Shown here: piece by piece, positions 54,411-64,000 of the stretch
Layout: the number at the start of each line of letters is the position of its first letter
Position numbering within the stretch: position 1 is the stretch's first letter
Program-made: the position numbers and the translations under genes
Assembly: GCA_034769895.1 (NCBI GenBank)
Contig: CM068367.1
Coordinates: 705,158,885-705,222,884 of the forward strand
Direction of reading: 5' to 3'
Length of the DNA: 64,000 bases
From: Magicicada septendecula
Lineage: Eukaryota > Arthropoda > Insecta > Hemiptera > Cicadidae
The notes under the pieces: generated by a model
Told to the model about the DNA's origin: nothing
Database searches by the model: none
The model's input: the letters and a program-made list of their open reading frames with translations, nothing else

Positions 54411-55307
54411 TTAGTTTCTTTTACATATTTTTCTTATTTCCTTTGTTTTCTTAATCTTCTTAATTATTCGATTCTTCTTTACTCTTCTACGGTTGGTTTT
54501 TGTGCGCTTGATTTTCTCGGTGTTATTGTTACCTTTCTTTTCAGAAAACAATACACTTGATTCTTCTACAATTTCCATCTCCTTACTACCTTCAGAAGTG
54601 GTGTCTAGTGTTTCATTCAATGGTTCGAAATCACTATCTAATGTTTCATTAAGTTGGTCTGCTGGATAAATTGTTTCTTCCCATTTCTTATTCATCCCCG
54701 TTTTTGTCTGCTTGATTTCTTCACGATATCCTATTAGTATGAACCTTAATTCTTCTCTGTTCTTCTCACCGTCTTCCTTCAACTGTCTTTGGAGGGTTTC
54801 ATTGTTGTTCTCGATCTTGTTGTTTAATATTTCAAGATCTTTCTTTATTTGCCTCTTCAGCTCCTCACTCTTCTTTTCTAACGTCTCCTGGCTTCTCTTC
54901 AGGGCTTCATGGTTGCTTTCCATTTTATTATTTAGAAGTTCTATGTTCTCCGTGATTTGCTTCTTCAATTCTTCACTGTTTCTGTCCAGTTTTTCATTTA
55001 AGAATTCCCTGTCTTCCTTTCTTTGTTCCCTTGTTTCTTCCTTGTCTTGCCTTCTTTGTTCCTGCATTTTGTTATTCCCCTCCATTAGGATTTTTAACAT
55101 CTCCTGCATGCTCAGGTCCTCTTTCTGAGTGGGTTTGCTGGGTTGGTCCCCGACCATTACTTCCACTTCTGGTTCTGGTTGGTCCTCCTGGGGATCCTCT
55201 TCGAAAAATTCCCCGATCATTTCTTCAATTTCTTCCATCTCTTCTTCGTCGGTACCTTCAGTTCCTTTCCTTGTTTGATACCTTGTAACCATGGAATGTC
55301 TCCTCAT
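54411..55307 (-). CDS. Coiled-coil gag-like protein of an LTR retroelement, 298 aa
   Basis: From the ATG at 55307. The N-terminal 60 residues are very acidic. Residues ~90-215 form a long coiled coil built from near-repeats such as NSEELKKQITENIELLNNK and KSEELKRQIKKDLEILNNK. A Thr/Glu/Ser-rich linker contains twice LNETLD. The last 45 residues are strongly basic (KKNRIIKKIKKTK), suiting nucleic-acid binding. This layout is common for gag proteins of arthropod Ty3/gypsy-like elements, and a PBS-like leader precedes it. No CCHC knuckle is present. The downstream pol region is missing, being replaced by an unknown ORF and the LTR array. Confidence 0.6.
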   Translation of the reverse strand: MRRHSMVTRYQTRKGTEGTDEEEMEEIEEMIGEFFEEDPQEDQPEPEVEVMVGDQPSKPTQKEDLSMQEMLKILMEGNNKMQEQRRQDKEETREQRKEDREFLNEKLDRNSEELKKQITENIELLNNKMESNHEALKRSQETLEKKSEELKRQIKKDLEILNNKIENNNETLQRQLKEDGEKNREELRFILIGYREEIKQTKTGMNKKWEETIYPADQLNETLDSDFEPLNETLDTTSEGSKEMEIVEESSVLFSEKKGNNNTEKIKRTKTNRRRVKKNRIIKKIKKTKEIRKICKRN

Positions 55308-55324
55308 AATCACCGCTAGTCTTC

Positions 55325-55407
55325 TTTTAAAGCCTCACCGGTTGGTCGCCAATCTGTAACGTGTTGCTGTCTGCCTGCTTTAAAGCCCCGCGATGGAAGC
55401 CAATCTG
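55325..55407 (-). repeat. Duplicated LTR-end/PBS-like motif in the gag leader
   Basis: On the minus strand GTTACAGATTGGC occurs twice (starting at about 55410 and 55357), each followed by related sequence ending GCTTTAAA. Each copy looks like an LTR end (TTACA), a GAT spacer and a TGG primer site. Confidence 0.4.
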
Positions 55408-55500
55408 TAACGGGTATATTTGTGTGTCTCTGAAAAATGTGCAGACGTGTATATGGTATTGTCTGTGTTAGTGCGTTCATCTCACACTGGGGTCGTTACA
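55406..55500 (-). repeat. Possible very short LTR, 95 bp
   Basis: Bounded by TGTAACG and CGTTACA on the minus strand (7-bp perfect inverted termini, TG...CA). The start TGTAACGACCCC has the shape of gypsy-type LTR starts, and a TGGCTTCC primer-site candidate follows at three bases. Could be an internally deleted LTR of the gag element or a coincidence. Confidence 0.35.
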
Positions 55501-55562
55501 TCTATTTTGCGCTACCGATGTCCGTAGCGTTGCTGTAATTACCAGTACAACACGGCAGTAAC

Positions 55563-55624
55563 CTTACCTGTTCTTAAATAGGGGTGTGTTAATCCCGGGT
55601 GGCGCCAAATTGTTTATTAAAACA
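55563..55624 (-). other. Retroelement leader A: PBS candidate plus splice donor
   Basis: Minus strand: ...AACAATT then TGGCGCC (55601-55607), a Lys-tRNA-type PBS start, and 31 nt later CAGGTAAG (55563-55570), a consensus donor. The same arrangement and spacing occur at 58436-58480. Confidence 0.45.
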
Positions 55625-55640
55625 ATTAAACTTATTCATC

Positions 55641-56200
55641 AATATCTTAATAGGGTGTTCTCAGCTATGACGGTCGGGGCGTTCAAAGAATTCCCGCTCG
55701 TTCAGCCTACTGAATCGTGTAGGTAGTTGTACGAATTGCAACTTGAGCGCTGGTCGTCAAATCTAGCTTTCATAAACAAACACAAGTAATAATATACACT
55801 CCCTATGAAATAATAACAACGGTTACTCCCTGTACTAGCTATTTTAATGTTTGATAAGTAAAATTTTCAATTTGACAATTAAATTATAATGGTTGATGAA
55901 CAAATTTGCACCGACTTTTTACATGAAACAATAATTCTCAGGATGACGAATCGATTATGGTATCAGCATGGCTGCTGAACGGTTTAGTTATGATATTTAA
56001 TTTCGTTCCAAAATTGGGGATTCTTTTGATTAAAAGACAAAGAATTCCTATGATTACAATAAAAGTACTTTACCTTACTCTATGTGTACATAAATAATGT
56101 GTGTGGTTACAATCTGTTCTGTAGTGTCGTTAAATGTGTTTCGAAAGTTTGTATTCAAACAATAGGTTATATTTTATGTTAACAAATTCAATCAAATATA
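55641..56200. other. Non-coding, probable LTR remnant
   Basis: No gene seen. The part next to leader A is expected to be LTR sequence by its position before the PBS; a region with CGTTCAAAGAATTCCCGC has a weak counterpart beyond leader B. I cannot fix an outer LTR end. Confidence 0.3.
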
Positions 56201-56248
56201 TTGCAAATTACCGTCTGCGGCTTTTAGAAACAACGTCTTCACAAAGTT

Positions 56249-56280
56249 GACATGTTTCGGGACACTTGTCCCATCATGAG
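56249..56280 (-). ncRNA. Degenerate hammerhead-ribozyme-like motif of the Penelope element
   Basis: Minus strand order: CTCATGA (56274-56280), a stem GGGAC/GTCCC closed by a short loop, GAAA (56255-56258), then CATGTC ending at 56249. This is the minimal hammerhead layout with a palindromic ACATGT stem III known from Penelope-like elements. The core should read CTGATGA; here the third base is C, a change expected to abolish cleavage. Confidence 0.55.
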
Positions 56281-56407
56281 AACTTAAAACAATCGTGCAT
56301 CATTTAAAGTTGATACACTTGTCAATCAATTAAAACATTAAAATCCAATATAAAACAAATAACTTAAAACAATATGATACTTAAATGTTTAAAGCGAGCA
56401 CGAAGGT

Positions 56408-57768
56408 TTAACGATGTACATCGTACGGAGATTGACCGCGCACTGAATTACGTTTTGCTCCCACCACGACAATAGCGCAAGGCAGTGTCGTCAATACATT
56501 TGACTTGAAAAGCAGTTTATCATTTAAAACACGTGGCTTGGTATCAGTATTGTTATATGCTTTATAAATTTCGTACTCTTCAAGAGCGTTCAAATATCGC
56601 CCTTTCTTACATATGTGAAGGGGTATTAAATTAGTTTTAAAATTAGTGTAATTATGATTCTCGAAAATGAGGTGTTCTGCAAATTTTGACTTGATATTGT
56701 CCAAACTGTGGAGGTGTGTAGGCGTCCTATGTTCTGTAAATCTTTTTAAAAAACTACGTCCTGTCTGGCCCACATAAAAGGCGTCACAGTCGTCACATAT
56801 CAATTTATAAACATCAGTTTTGTGTTCAAGGCTGGTAGTTCTGCGGACACGAAGATTATTCATAATATTATTAGTGGTTTTGTAAGTGACCTTTATATTG
56901 CTGGTTTTATTAAAAATTGACCAAAAAATCTTAGGCATAAGGTATCTGTACGGTGTTGCAATGTATTTGCGTGTTGTATTCTCGTGTGTTTTATGTCCGT
57001 TAATGTTTTTATGCTTTTTCTTATGTTTTCGAAGGATGTTGTTCACCATATCGACATCATAACCATTAGTAACTGCAATGTGTTTAATGGTGTCTAATTC
57101 CTCACGGTATTCTTTATCACCGAGGGGCAAAGATAAAAGTCTATAAAGCATACTGTGGAAAACAGCCAATTTCTGGGATAAAGGATGAAAGGACTTAGCA
57201 TGTATTACAATATCAGTCGTTGTGGGTTTTCTATAGATGTTAAATTGTAATTTTTTATTATTGTCCTTGGCAACAGTTAAATCTAGAAAATTCAGTTTAC
57301 CATTGTCTTCACTTTCAAGTGTGAACCGCATTTTGTCATTGATATTATTCAAATAACTATGTAAATTATCAATTTGCCTTTGTGTACCTTTGTATATTAA
57401 AAAGGTATCATCAACATACCTGCCGTAAAATATTATGTTATTTTTGTGTTTGTTATTAGTGAGAATGAATGAATTTTCGAAATTATTCAGGTATATATCT
57501 GCAAGAAGACCTGAAAGTGGAGAACCCATTGCTAACCCATTTTGTTAGCTGAAAAATTGATTATTGTGGGTAAAATAATTTTGATCAAGAACTAACTCCA
57601 AAATGTGCATCAATTCATTTATACTATCAATATCCAATTTATTAGTATTAATAAGGTTAATCTTAAGTATACGCAGGGTCTCAGCTACTGGTATATTCGT
57701 ATATAAGTCTACAATATCAAAGGAAACAAGTTTGTAAGCCGGTTCAACTACTAAGTTTTTAACCTTAG
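56408..57768 (-). pseudogene. Penelope-type reverse transcriptase / GIY-YIG endonuclease, broken
   Basis: The frame from 57768 shows RT motif A (SFDIVDLYTNIP), then an in-frame TAA at 57545-57547 just before GLAMGSPLSGLLADIYL. After it 373 codons are open (57529-56408). They contain the catalytic YVDD in GRYVDDTFLIYKG, the thumb-like region, and near residue 250 the endonuclease start DAFYVGQTGRSFLKRFTEHR, followed by the conserved Glu-containing EEYEIYKAY. Penelope enzymes copy their RNA at nicked DNA. The 5' truncation and the stop mean the copy is dead, although the open 1.1 kb suggests a fairly recent insertion. Confidence 0.88.
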
Positions 57769-57917
57769 TTCACTGAATTCAACTGAATACACTGACCTCA
57801 GCAGATCCACATTTTCGTACTGGTTGGCTCTATGATAATGTAACAAATGTTTTTTTAAAATAAGATATGTAACAAATTTCCTATCTTTCCAGTAGGTAGT
57901 CCAGTAGATAATCCTAA

Positions 57918-58310
57918 TTGATTCTAACATTTCCATTAGATTATGCACTTGAGTCTGTGTGCCACATGGAGTTGCATGGGTATTCAAAATTAATTATACC
58001 CATAAATCCAGACAGTACTCATTGGGTCCTTTTAGTAGCTGATGTTCTTAAAAAACAGTTGTCATTTTATGACCCGGTGTCAGAATCTGTAAAACCCGTA
58101 TATGAAAAATCAATCTGTAATTGGAGACAAGTGTTAGTTAAGATCTTGGGGGGAACACTTGAGGATTGGCACATGAACTGTCTTAAACATGTTTTCCAGA
58201 ATGGTAGTTCAAGCTGCGGTGTGTTTGTTTGTTGGTATACAGAAAAATTTTATTGGGCCAGGCAACAGATGAGAATTTTAATTCAGATCAATATAGAAAG
58301 TATATATTGT
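57918..58310 (+). pseudogene. Ulp1/SENP-type cysteine protease fragment (C48)
   Basis: The open frame carries the Ulp1 catalytic order: His in NPDSTHWVLLV, Asp in FYDPVSE about 18 residues later, and Cys in SSSCGVFVCWY, with DWHMNC between. No ATG begins the frame at 57918 (it opens with TTG), and the sequence before it reads like a splice acceptor (TTTCCATTAG), so this may be one exon of a gene. After the Cys motif about 35 residues remain before sequence resembling a retroelement leader starts. Such domains deconjugate SUMO and are often captured by DNA transposons. The upstream half of the domain is missing, so I call it a fragment. Confidence 0.65.
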
Positions 58311-58435
58311 AACAATTCACGACTCTGTATGTACTCTGAAAGTCTTACTATGTTGTCATCAACTTATAACATATCTCACGCTGACGATGACTGTCGCGAA
58401 CGCACTAATAACCAGTACCGAAGTGTATCGTTCTC

Positions 58436-58640
58436 CTTACCTGTCCTTAATTGAATGTACTTACTTCCCGATAGGCGCCAAATTGTTTTACAGAAAAACA
58501 ATTAAAAGTTGCGATCTGTGTCGTCTTCTTTTCTATGATAATAATTTCAACTTACTCACACGGACTGGCGTGAATTCAAATTCCGCGTGTCGTCCGACAT
58601 GTTGCCAACCTATAATTCTGGTAAAAATTGTCTTCACTGC
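58436..58640 (-). repeat. Retroelement leader B and LTR end fragment
   Basis: On the minus strand the LTR-like part ends with AACAATT, then TGGCGCC (58474-58480) and, 31 nt on, CAGGTAAG (58436-58443). Same order, spacing and partial sequence as leader A at 55563-55624, so both derive from one retroelement family. Truncated where it joins the protease fragment near 58370. The ATG-led frame 58387-58659 across it is not a gene. Confidence 0.45.
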
Positions 58641-60021
58641 TAAAGTACATAAATATTAAGACATCTATTAAATAAAACAAAGAACGGTAATTAATGTTCA
58701 GTACTAATTTATTAGTGTCCAGATTCACTGATTATTTATAATTTAAGTACAAAATATTGTCATCATAAAAAGGTTTGCTCCGGCTATAAATAAATTACAA
58801 CTCAGTGGTTGGCACTGTTGACTGGGCCGTTTGACTAAACCAGCATGTAGATGCTGACATTAATTTTTACACAAATATTGTTCAGTCAAAGAGTTCTTTG
58901 GATTATGAAAAAATAAACAAGATGTTATGAAAGTACACAACCTTACATCAATGTTACTTAAATACTATGCAGGTTTACATACAATTCGGTTCTTAGTGTT
59001 TAAAAAGTGTGTCAACCTTTTAGGCCTCGCACATAGGTTAAGCTATGGTTCACATACAGTTTTAATAAATATTTTCAATTAATCCTTGAAAGAATTTAGT
59101 ATACCAAGTATTACACACTTTTTTATCACTTAATCCTCCTATGATAACATATAACATTAAAAATGGTTTATGGTCTGTTCATGATCCAGCCATATTCCTT
59201 CTTATAAAACACAACTCTTTTTAAATAAACTAATAACAACTTTAGCGCATGGTGTCTTGACACCATCCACTATCTTGTGATTACCATCCTTGTGACTATT
59301 TTGGTAACATAGGATGTTTTCCTTTTATTGAACTCATAATTAATTTGTTTCTTTATTGCTAGCTTAATGAAATTGGTTGACATTCTTATTTGGTTGTCTA
59401 CTTTTTTCTGGACATTTAATCTTATTTTTTACTTTAATAAAAGAATTCCTTGAATTAATTCTAACAATATTGTTTTTAACTTGAGCTTATTTCCTAATAA
59501 AACTTATTCTTTAATCTTATAAACTTATCTAACATAATCCTTATAACATAGGTTCTATACACTACTAATGCTTCTTATTGGTTGTCTTTCAACATTTTGA
59601 TTATTGTTTATGGTTTATTACCACTGTTCATTTCTTTTATTAAGATTATTAATAGTTTTTTTTACTCTTTATCATTAACACTTCCTACCTACCTCTCACT
59701 CTTGGTTTATATTATTTTTTAAAACCTAATTTTAAAGTCAGTTTTTTAACATCTTATGTTTACTTTTCATATTTCAGTAAGGTTATTTTTAACACACATA
59801 ATATACTAACTCATAAAGTTAGTACTAAAACTTTGTATGAATTTAGTTATTTGGGCTATTGACATTAGTCCCTTCCATTCGTTCATCCAGTCTTTAAAAT
59901 TTTAGTTTATCCTACCCTTTCTTGGTAGTATTTCTATCATTATTATATACTGACAATAGGTTTACCTGTTTATTACTGGTGGTGTACTTTCTTTTACATA
60001 ACTTATATAATGCTTGTTACT
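58641..60021. other. AT-rich spacer, nothing recognisable
   Basis: About 1.4 kb of T-rich sequence with many stop codons in all frames; no RNA gene, repeat or coding segment seen. Confidence 0.6.
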
Positions 60022-61132
60022 AAAGGGGTACCCCTATTAACATAGGTAAAATGCCCCTACAAAAAAATCCTTTGTTTAAGTTTATAAATGTATAGTAGCC
60101 TACACCTCAAAATATTACACTGCAGATAGTTCTTACCCCGTACGCCTCTTCTCCTAGGGGGTGGGGGTAAAATTGCCTTTTTTTCTGTATTTATTTTTTA
60201 GGTTCAAATGAACATATAAAAAAATTACCATCTACCCTACTGAATATTTCCTTGCGTTATTCCATGTAAAAAGTACAGAAACCGCCATGTTTCTGATCGG
60301 TAGAGTGATACAAAAAATGTTTTGGCATAGATAGTTGTATTTTGATACATATTTGATGCCCTAATTTTTTCAGAATTTTTGAAGTGGCGAGCCATAGCGA
60401 AAAATACAAAAAACTGAATTTTTAGGTTAGTTTTCCAAGTTTTTGATGATTTAAATTTTTTTGTGACTATACATACCTTAAAAAACACTTTAATTTTATA
60501 TTTCTCTAAAAATTATACAATATTTGATTGTCAACAAGGGCAAAAATTACACTAAAGACTAAAAAAAGAACCCTTCTAGGCCATTTTTAGCAAGGGTAAT
60601 TTTTCAAAGTTTTTAATAATTTTATTTTTTCTGGGACTCTAAACACCGTAAAAAGTGCTTAAATTTTATATTTCTCTCTAAGTATGTAATATTCAATCAA
60701 TAGCAAGGGCAAAATTATAAGAAAAACTGCATTTTCCAACGATTTTATCGTTTTTTTTTTAGCTTGTTTACTAGTTCGCAGAACATCAGAATTCTTTAAA
60801 ATCTTTATAAGACATACAATATTTAATACATTTTGCTAATCTACATTATAAAACTGAATAATTCACATAAAGTAATGTTTCCTTTACCAGTGCATAATTT
60901 TATTATGCATTCTAAAGCACGACTTTTCTTAAAGTAATGTAAACACATTTGTATGATACAAAATATTAAATTTTTGTATAATTTAAATTTTTTGGGACTC
61001 TAAATCCCGTGTTTCTGTGTGTGTATAAACACATACATACATATATATATTTTTCGTGTAAAAATATAACAAAATTACAGTTGTTCATATGTTTATAGTA
61101 CCGTAGTTAATCTTCCTCATCCCTGTCTTCTT
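60022..61132. repeat. Left terminal inverted repeat
   Basis: Matches the reverse complement of 62697-63845. Its inner end includes the last codons of the transposase (GATGAGGAAGATTAA on the minus strand). The open frame at 60237-60488 is a by-product of the repeat, mirrored at 63337-63567. Confidence 0.85.
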
Positions 61133-62653
61133 GTATAACCACGTTAACATCATCAAAATCGAACAATGTTGAGATCATTTCTGCAGGCCGAATAATTCTT
61201 GAGAGGTATTGTCCATATGACAGGTTACAAATTATGGCAGCAAGATGTGAACAAAATCCAACTGTTCTGTTACCATTTGCACAATTGCAACAGTAATCCT
61301 TGATACCTTGTATCCTAAAATCCTAACACTATACTTATCGTAATGTATATAAGATTTATATGTTTTACTGTTTATGTACCTTGATCTAACTTCGAACCTC
61401 ACTATTTGTGGATTTATTTTTAACATGTTGACTTGAAAAGAACCATCTTCTTCTAACAATCTGCCAAGTACAAAACAGCTTGCGATAATTGGTAGGTTCC
61501 AGTAAAAATATTTTCAAATCGTCTAACATCATCTTAGGAAAATCTAGTATTTCTTTAGAAGACATTGTCTGAAATGGTACAGTTTTTCTGTTCCAATTAT
61601 TTGATTTAACTTCCTCCGCCAATTAATTAATATTATCATTGGTTGAACTCATTCTATTGATAATTGCTTCAAGTAGCCCTTTAGTTCAATTGTTTTCCAA
61701 AAAGATTTACCAGTAAGCAAGCTATTTGGCAGTAAGAATTCACTTCAGGAAGAAGAGAATTGTGAAACTGATTATGTAAAAGTTTGTATTTTTGGCCTAT
61801 AACTCCATGCACAGCTTCAACAACCTATCTAATTTTTGTTACGTAACCTTGATTGGTTTGAATCTTCTGTACTTAGTTGTTTACTTTTCCGTTTTAAAGC
61901 TGGCATGTAAACAATATAGCCCATTTCTTCCAGCAGTTCTTTCACATCTCTAAACCCTCTGTCTAATATAGATATATCTCCTCATCTTAAAATACATTTT
62001 AACCCATTGAAGATGGGTTAAAATTACTTTTAAAATAAGTAAGATTATTAAAATAACTTTTAACATTTTCTATGAAGAGTAGGTTCTGTAAAATTTGGGC
62101 ATCAATTTTTATAGCAGGGAACGGCCCAGCAATATCTACAATAAATCCATCCATAGTGCAAACAGTAAACTGTTTGCATAAGGATTCTTTTTTTTTGTAC
62201 TGAGTAGGACTTGCGTTGGAATAAATTATTGGCACTTTTTTGATGATATAAATACGTACCATTGCAAATTATAACTAGCCGACCATTTAAGTTGTAAAGT
62301 TTATTTGCAGCTGCAGCAGTATGCTCTAAGATAAGAGATTTTCTGGTATTAGTTTTAAAGCCAAAATGTTTTGGCAATACTTCATTTTTAAAACATTTTA
62401 AAACCGAGTGTATAAATCCAAAAACAATTTTCTCATTTTCGATGTCAAGTATAGCTGAAAGTACGTTATCTGACTGACCAGTTCTTAACTTACATAGAAA
62501 TGTTATGAGTGCCTGAGTGATACTACGATTTTCTGACTTTCTCATTGATGTCATAATACTTCGAAGAAAAATTTTCCCAAGAGTGTCCAGTAAGTGCATA
62601 AAGTCATTCTTCTGAAATTGAATATTCACCAATTTTGTCATGCAACTCAGCAT
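61107..62653 (-). pseudogene. DDE transposase (DDE_Tnp_4-like) with C-terminal SWIM-like zinc motif, broken
   Basis: From the ATG at 62653 a helical N-terminal region leads to the first DDE strand, ICNGTYLYHQKSANN, where Asn stands for the expected Asp. A frameshift near 62200-62260 moves the next part (CTMDGFIVDIAGPFPA, KIDAQIL) to another frame. ILDRGFRDV near 61940 gives the second Asp. VVEAVHG near 61830 gives the Glu, preceded by a stop where Trp is expected. Further on come FPKMMLDDLKIFL and a C-x-C...C-x-H zinc motif (CCNCANG, then GFCSHL near 61250), ending at the TAA at 61107. Catalysis is lost in at least three ways. Family assignment is from memory of the motif set. Confidence 0.75.
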
Positions 62654-62696
62654 CTACTCTAGCTGATAAAGCATTAAGAAATTTCGAGATTCTGAA

Positions 62697-63845
62697 TCAC
62701 AAGAAGACTGTGATGAGGAAGATTAACTACTATAAAAACATATAAACAACTGTAATTTTGTTATATTTTTACATGACAAATATGTATATGTATGTTTGTG
62801 TGTATACACACACACAACACGGGATATAGAGTCCCAAAAAATTTAAATTATACAACAATATAATATTTTTTATCATACAAATGTGTTTACATTACTTTAA
62901 GAAAAGTCATGCTTTAGAATGCATAATAAAATTATGCACTGGTAAAGGAAACATTACTTTATGTGAATTATTCAGTTTTATAGTGTAGATTAGCAAAATT
63001 TATTAAATATTGTATGTCTTACAAAGATTTTTAAGAATTCTGATTGTCTACGAACTAGTAAACAAGCTAAAAAAATGATAAAATCGTTGGAAATGCAGTT
63101 TTTCTTATAATTTTGCCCTTGCTATTGATTGAATATTACATACTTTATAGAGAAATATAAAATTTAAGCACTTTTTACAGTGTTTAGAGTCCCAGAAAAA
63201 ATAAAATTATTAAAAGCTTTGAAAAATTACCCTTGCTAAAAATGGCCTAAAGGGTTCTTTTTTTAGTCTTTAGTGTAATTTTTGCCCTTGTTGACAATCA
63301 AATATTGTATAATTTTTAGAGAAATATAAAATTAAAGTGTTTTTTAAGGTATGTATAGTCACAAAAAAATTTAAATCATCAAAAACTTGGAAAACTAACT
63401 TAAAATTTAGTGTTTTGTATTTTTCGCTATGGCCCGCCACTTCAAAAATTCTGAAAAAATTAGGGCATCAACTATGTATCAAAATACAACTATCTATGCC
63501 AAAACATTTTTTGTACCACTCTACCGGTCAGAAATATGGCGGTTTCTGTACTTTTCACATGGAATAACGCAAGGAAATATTCAGTAGGGTAGATGGTAAT
63601 TTTTTTATATGTTCATTTGAACCTAAAAAATATGATCCATTTGTTTCCAAAACGTCTTGATTAACAGAAATTGAGAAAAAAATAAATACAGAAAAAAGGC
63701 AATTTTACCCCCACCCCTTGGGGAAGAGGGGTAGGGGGTAAGAACTATCTGCAGTGTAATATTTTGAGGTGTACTATACATTTATAAACTTAAACAAAGA
63801 ATTTTTTGTAGGGTCATTTTACCTATGTTAATGGGGGTACCCTTT
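62697..63845. repeat. Right terminal inverted repeat
   Basis: Reverse-complement partner of the left arm, with an extra ~50 bp around 63630-63682. It contains the frame 63337-63567, a mirror of the left-arm frame. Confidence 0.85.
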
Positions 63846-64000
63846 GATATATTATTTGTTTTTTATTAGTTTATATTTATTTTATAGCCTTTATTTGGCC
63901 AATCACTGGGGTTGGGTCATAGTCATTTGTCTGTCAGTCTAGTCTATTCACTCATTTATTATTTTTGTCTACTATTTTTCTTTTATTTTCTCATTACCAT
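63846..64000. other. Flanking AT-rich sequence
   Basis: 155 bases to the window end without any recognisable feature. Confidence 0.6.

Larger units (their letters stand above)
56200..57770 (-). mobile_element. Penelope-like retroelement, 5'-truncated
   Basis: Reverse transcriptase followed by GIY-YIG endonuclease on the minus strand, the signature of Penelope-like elements, with a hammerhead-like motif downstream. The 5' part of the RT is missing: homology begins near 57768 where unrelated sequence joins. The 3' limit near 56200 is approximate. Confidence 0.85.
60022..63845 (-). mobile_element. DNA transposon with ~1.1-kb terminal inverted repeats, decayed
   Basis: Ends read AAAGGGGTACCCC (left) and, on the reverse strand, AAAGGGTACCCCC (right); the two arms stay alignable for about 1.1 kb. 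Between them lies a broken transposase on the minus strand. I see no clear target-site duplication. The arms differ by scattered substitutions and a ~50-bp insertion in the right arm (about 63630-63682), so the copy is old. Confidence 0.85.

Noticed and set aside
54712..55128. 138-codon plus-strand frame rich in Ser, Leu and Phe
   Set aside because: Antisense of the coiled-coil gag-like gene; composition is the complement of its Glu/Lys codons.
60237..60488. 83-codon frame with a near-identical partner at 63337-63567
   Set aside because: The two are mirror copies in the terminal inverted repeats and resemble no protein.
1..64000. Bacterial or phage origin
   Set aside because: Fibre repeats, packaging ATPase and overlapping genes could suggest phage, but the capsid/protease/integrase set is Polinton-type, and polyadenylation signals, Penelope and LTR elements show eukaryotic DNA.
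1463..64000. tRNA or rRNA genes
   Set aside because: No cloverleaf with A and B boxes or rRNA-like segment noticed by eye; a dedicated tRNA scan was not possible.

Overview
The window is AT-rich eukaryotic DNA, most likely from an invertebrate animal and probably an arthropod. The evidence is animal-type mobile elements (a Penelope-like retroelement, LTR retrotransposons, a long-TIR DNA transposon), AATAAA polyadenylation signals, TATA boxes and intron-like signals, with no bacterial operon logic. It contains four blocks of mobile or viral DNA and no convincing host gene.

Block 1 (1-19796) is a nearly intact adintovirus/Polinton-Maverick-type element whose left end lies outside the window. 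Left part: a BIR-domain protein, a broken deoxynucleoside-kinase-like gene, a secreted matrix metalloproteinase, two Cys-rich unknown proteins, dUTPase and a large unknown protein. The last five are read leftward from a TATA promoter near 6.84 kb that seems to have an intron in its leader. Centre: an unknown acidic protein and a protein-primed family-B DNA polymerase, both read rightward. Right part: a tightly overlapped leftward morphogenesis block of integrase with chromodomain, packaging ATPase, a conserved Polinton-type protein, a repetitive fibre-like protein, a phospholipase-A2-like capsid protein, adenain-like protease, minor capsid protein, an unlisted 52-residue ORF and the major capsid protein. 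Three small unknown genes and a regulatory tail rich in TGACGTA motifs follow. Almost all frames are open, so the insertion is young or was recently active.

Block 2 (19797-53944) is a head-to-tail array of nine full copies and one partial copy of a ~3.46-kb unit. Read on the minus strand, each unit is a long LTR (~2.17 kb), a primer-binding-site candidate, a leader, the first ~60 codons of a gag-like gene fused to the last part of an integrase, a short 3' region and a purine tract. It is therefore an LTR retrotransposon that lost most of gag and pol and was then amplified in tandem. The right edge of the array is exactly an LTR terminus, inserted in another element's ORF.

Block 3 (53945-58640) is a graveyard: a coiled-coil gag-like gene and a truncated ORF, two related retroelement leaders with identical spacing, a 5'-truncated Penelope-like reverse transcriptase/GIY-YIG gene with a hammerhead-like motif behind it, and a Ulp1-type protease fragment.

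Block 4 (60022-63845) is a decayed DNA transposon with ~1.1-kb terminal inverted repeats around a multiply broken DDE transposase with a C-terminal SWIM-like zinc motif. The stretches 58641-60021 and 63846-64000 show nothing recognisable.
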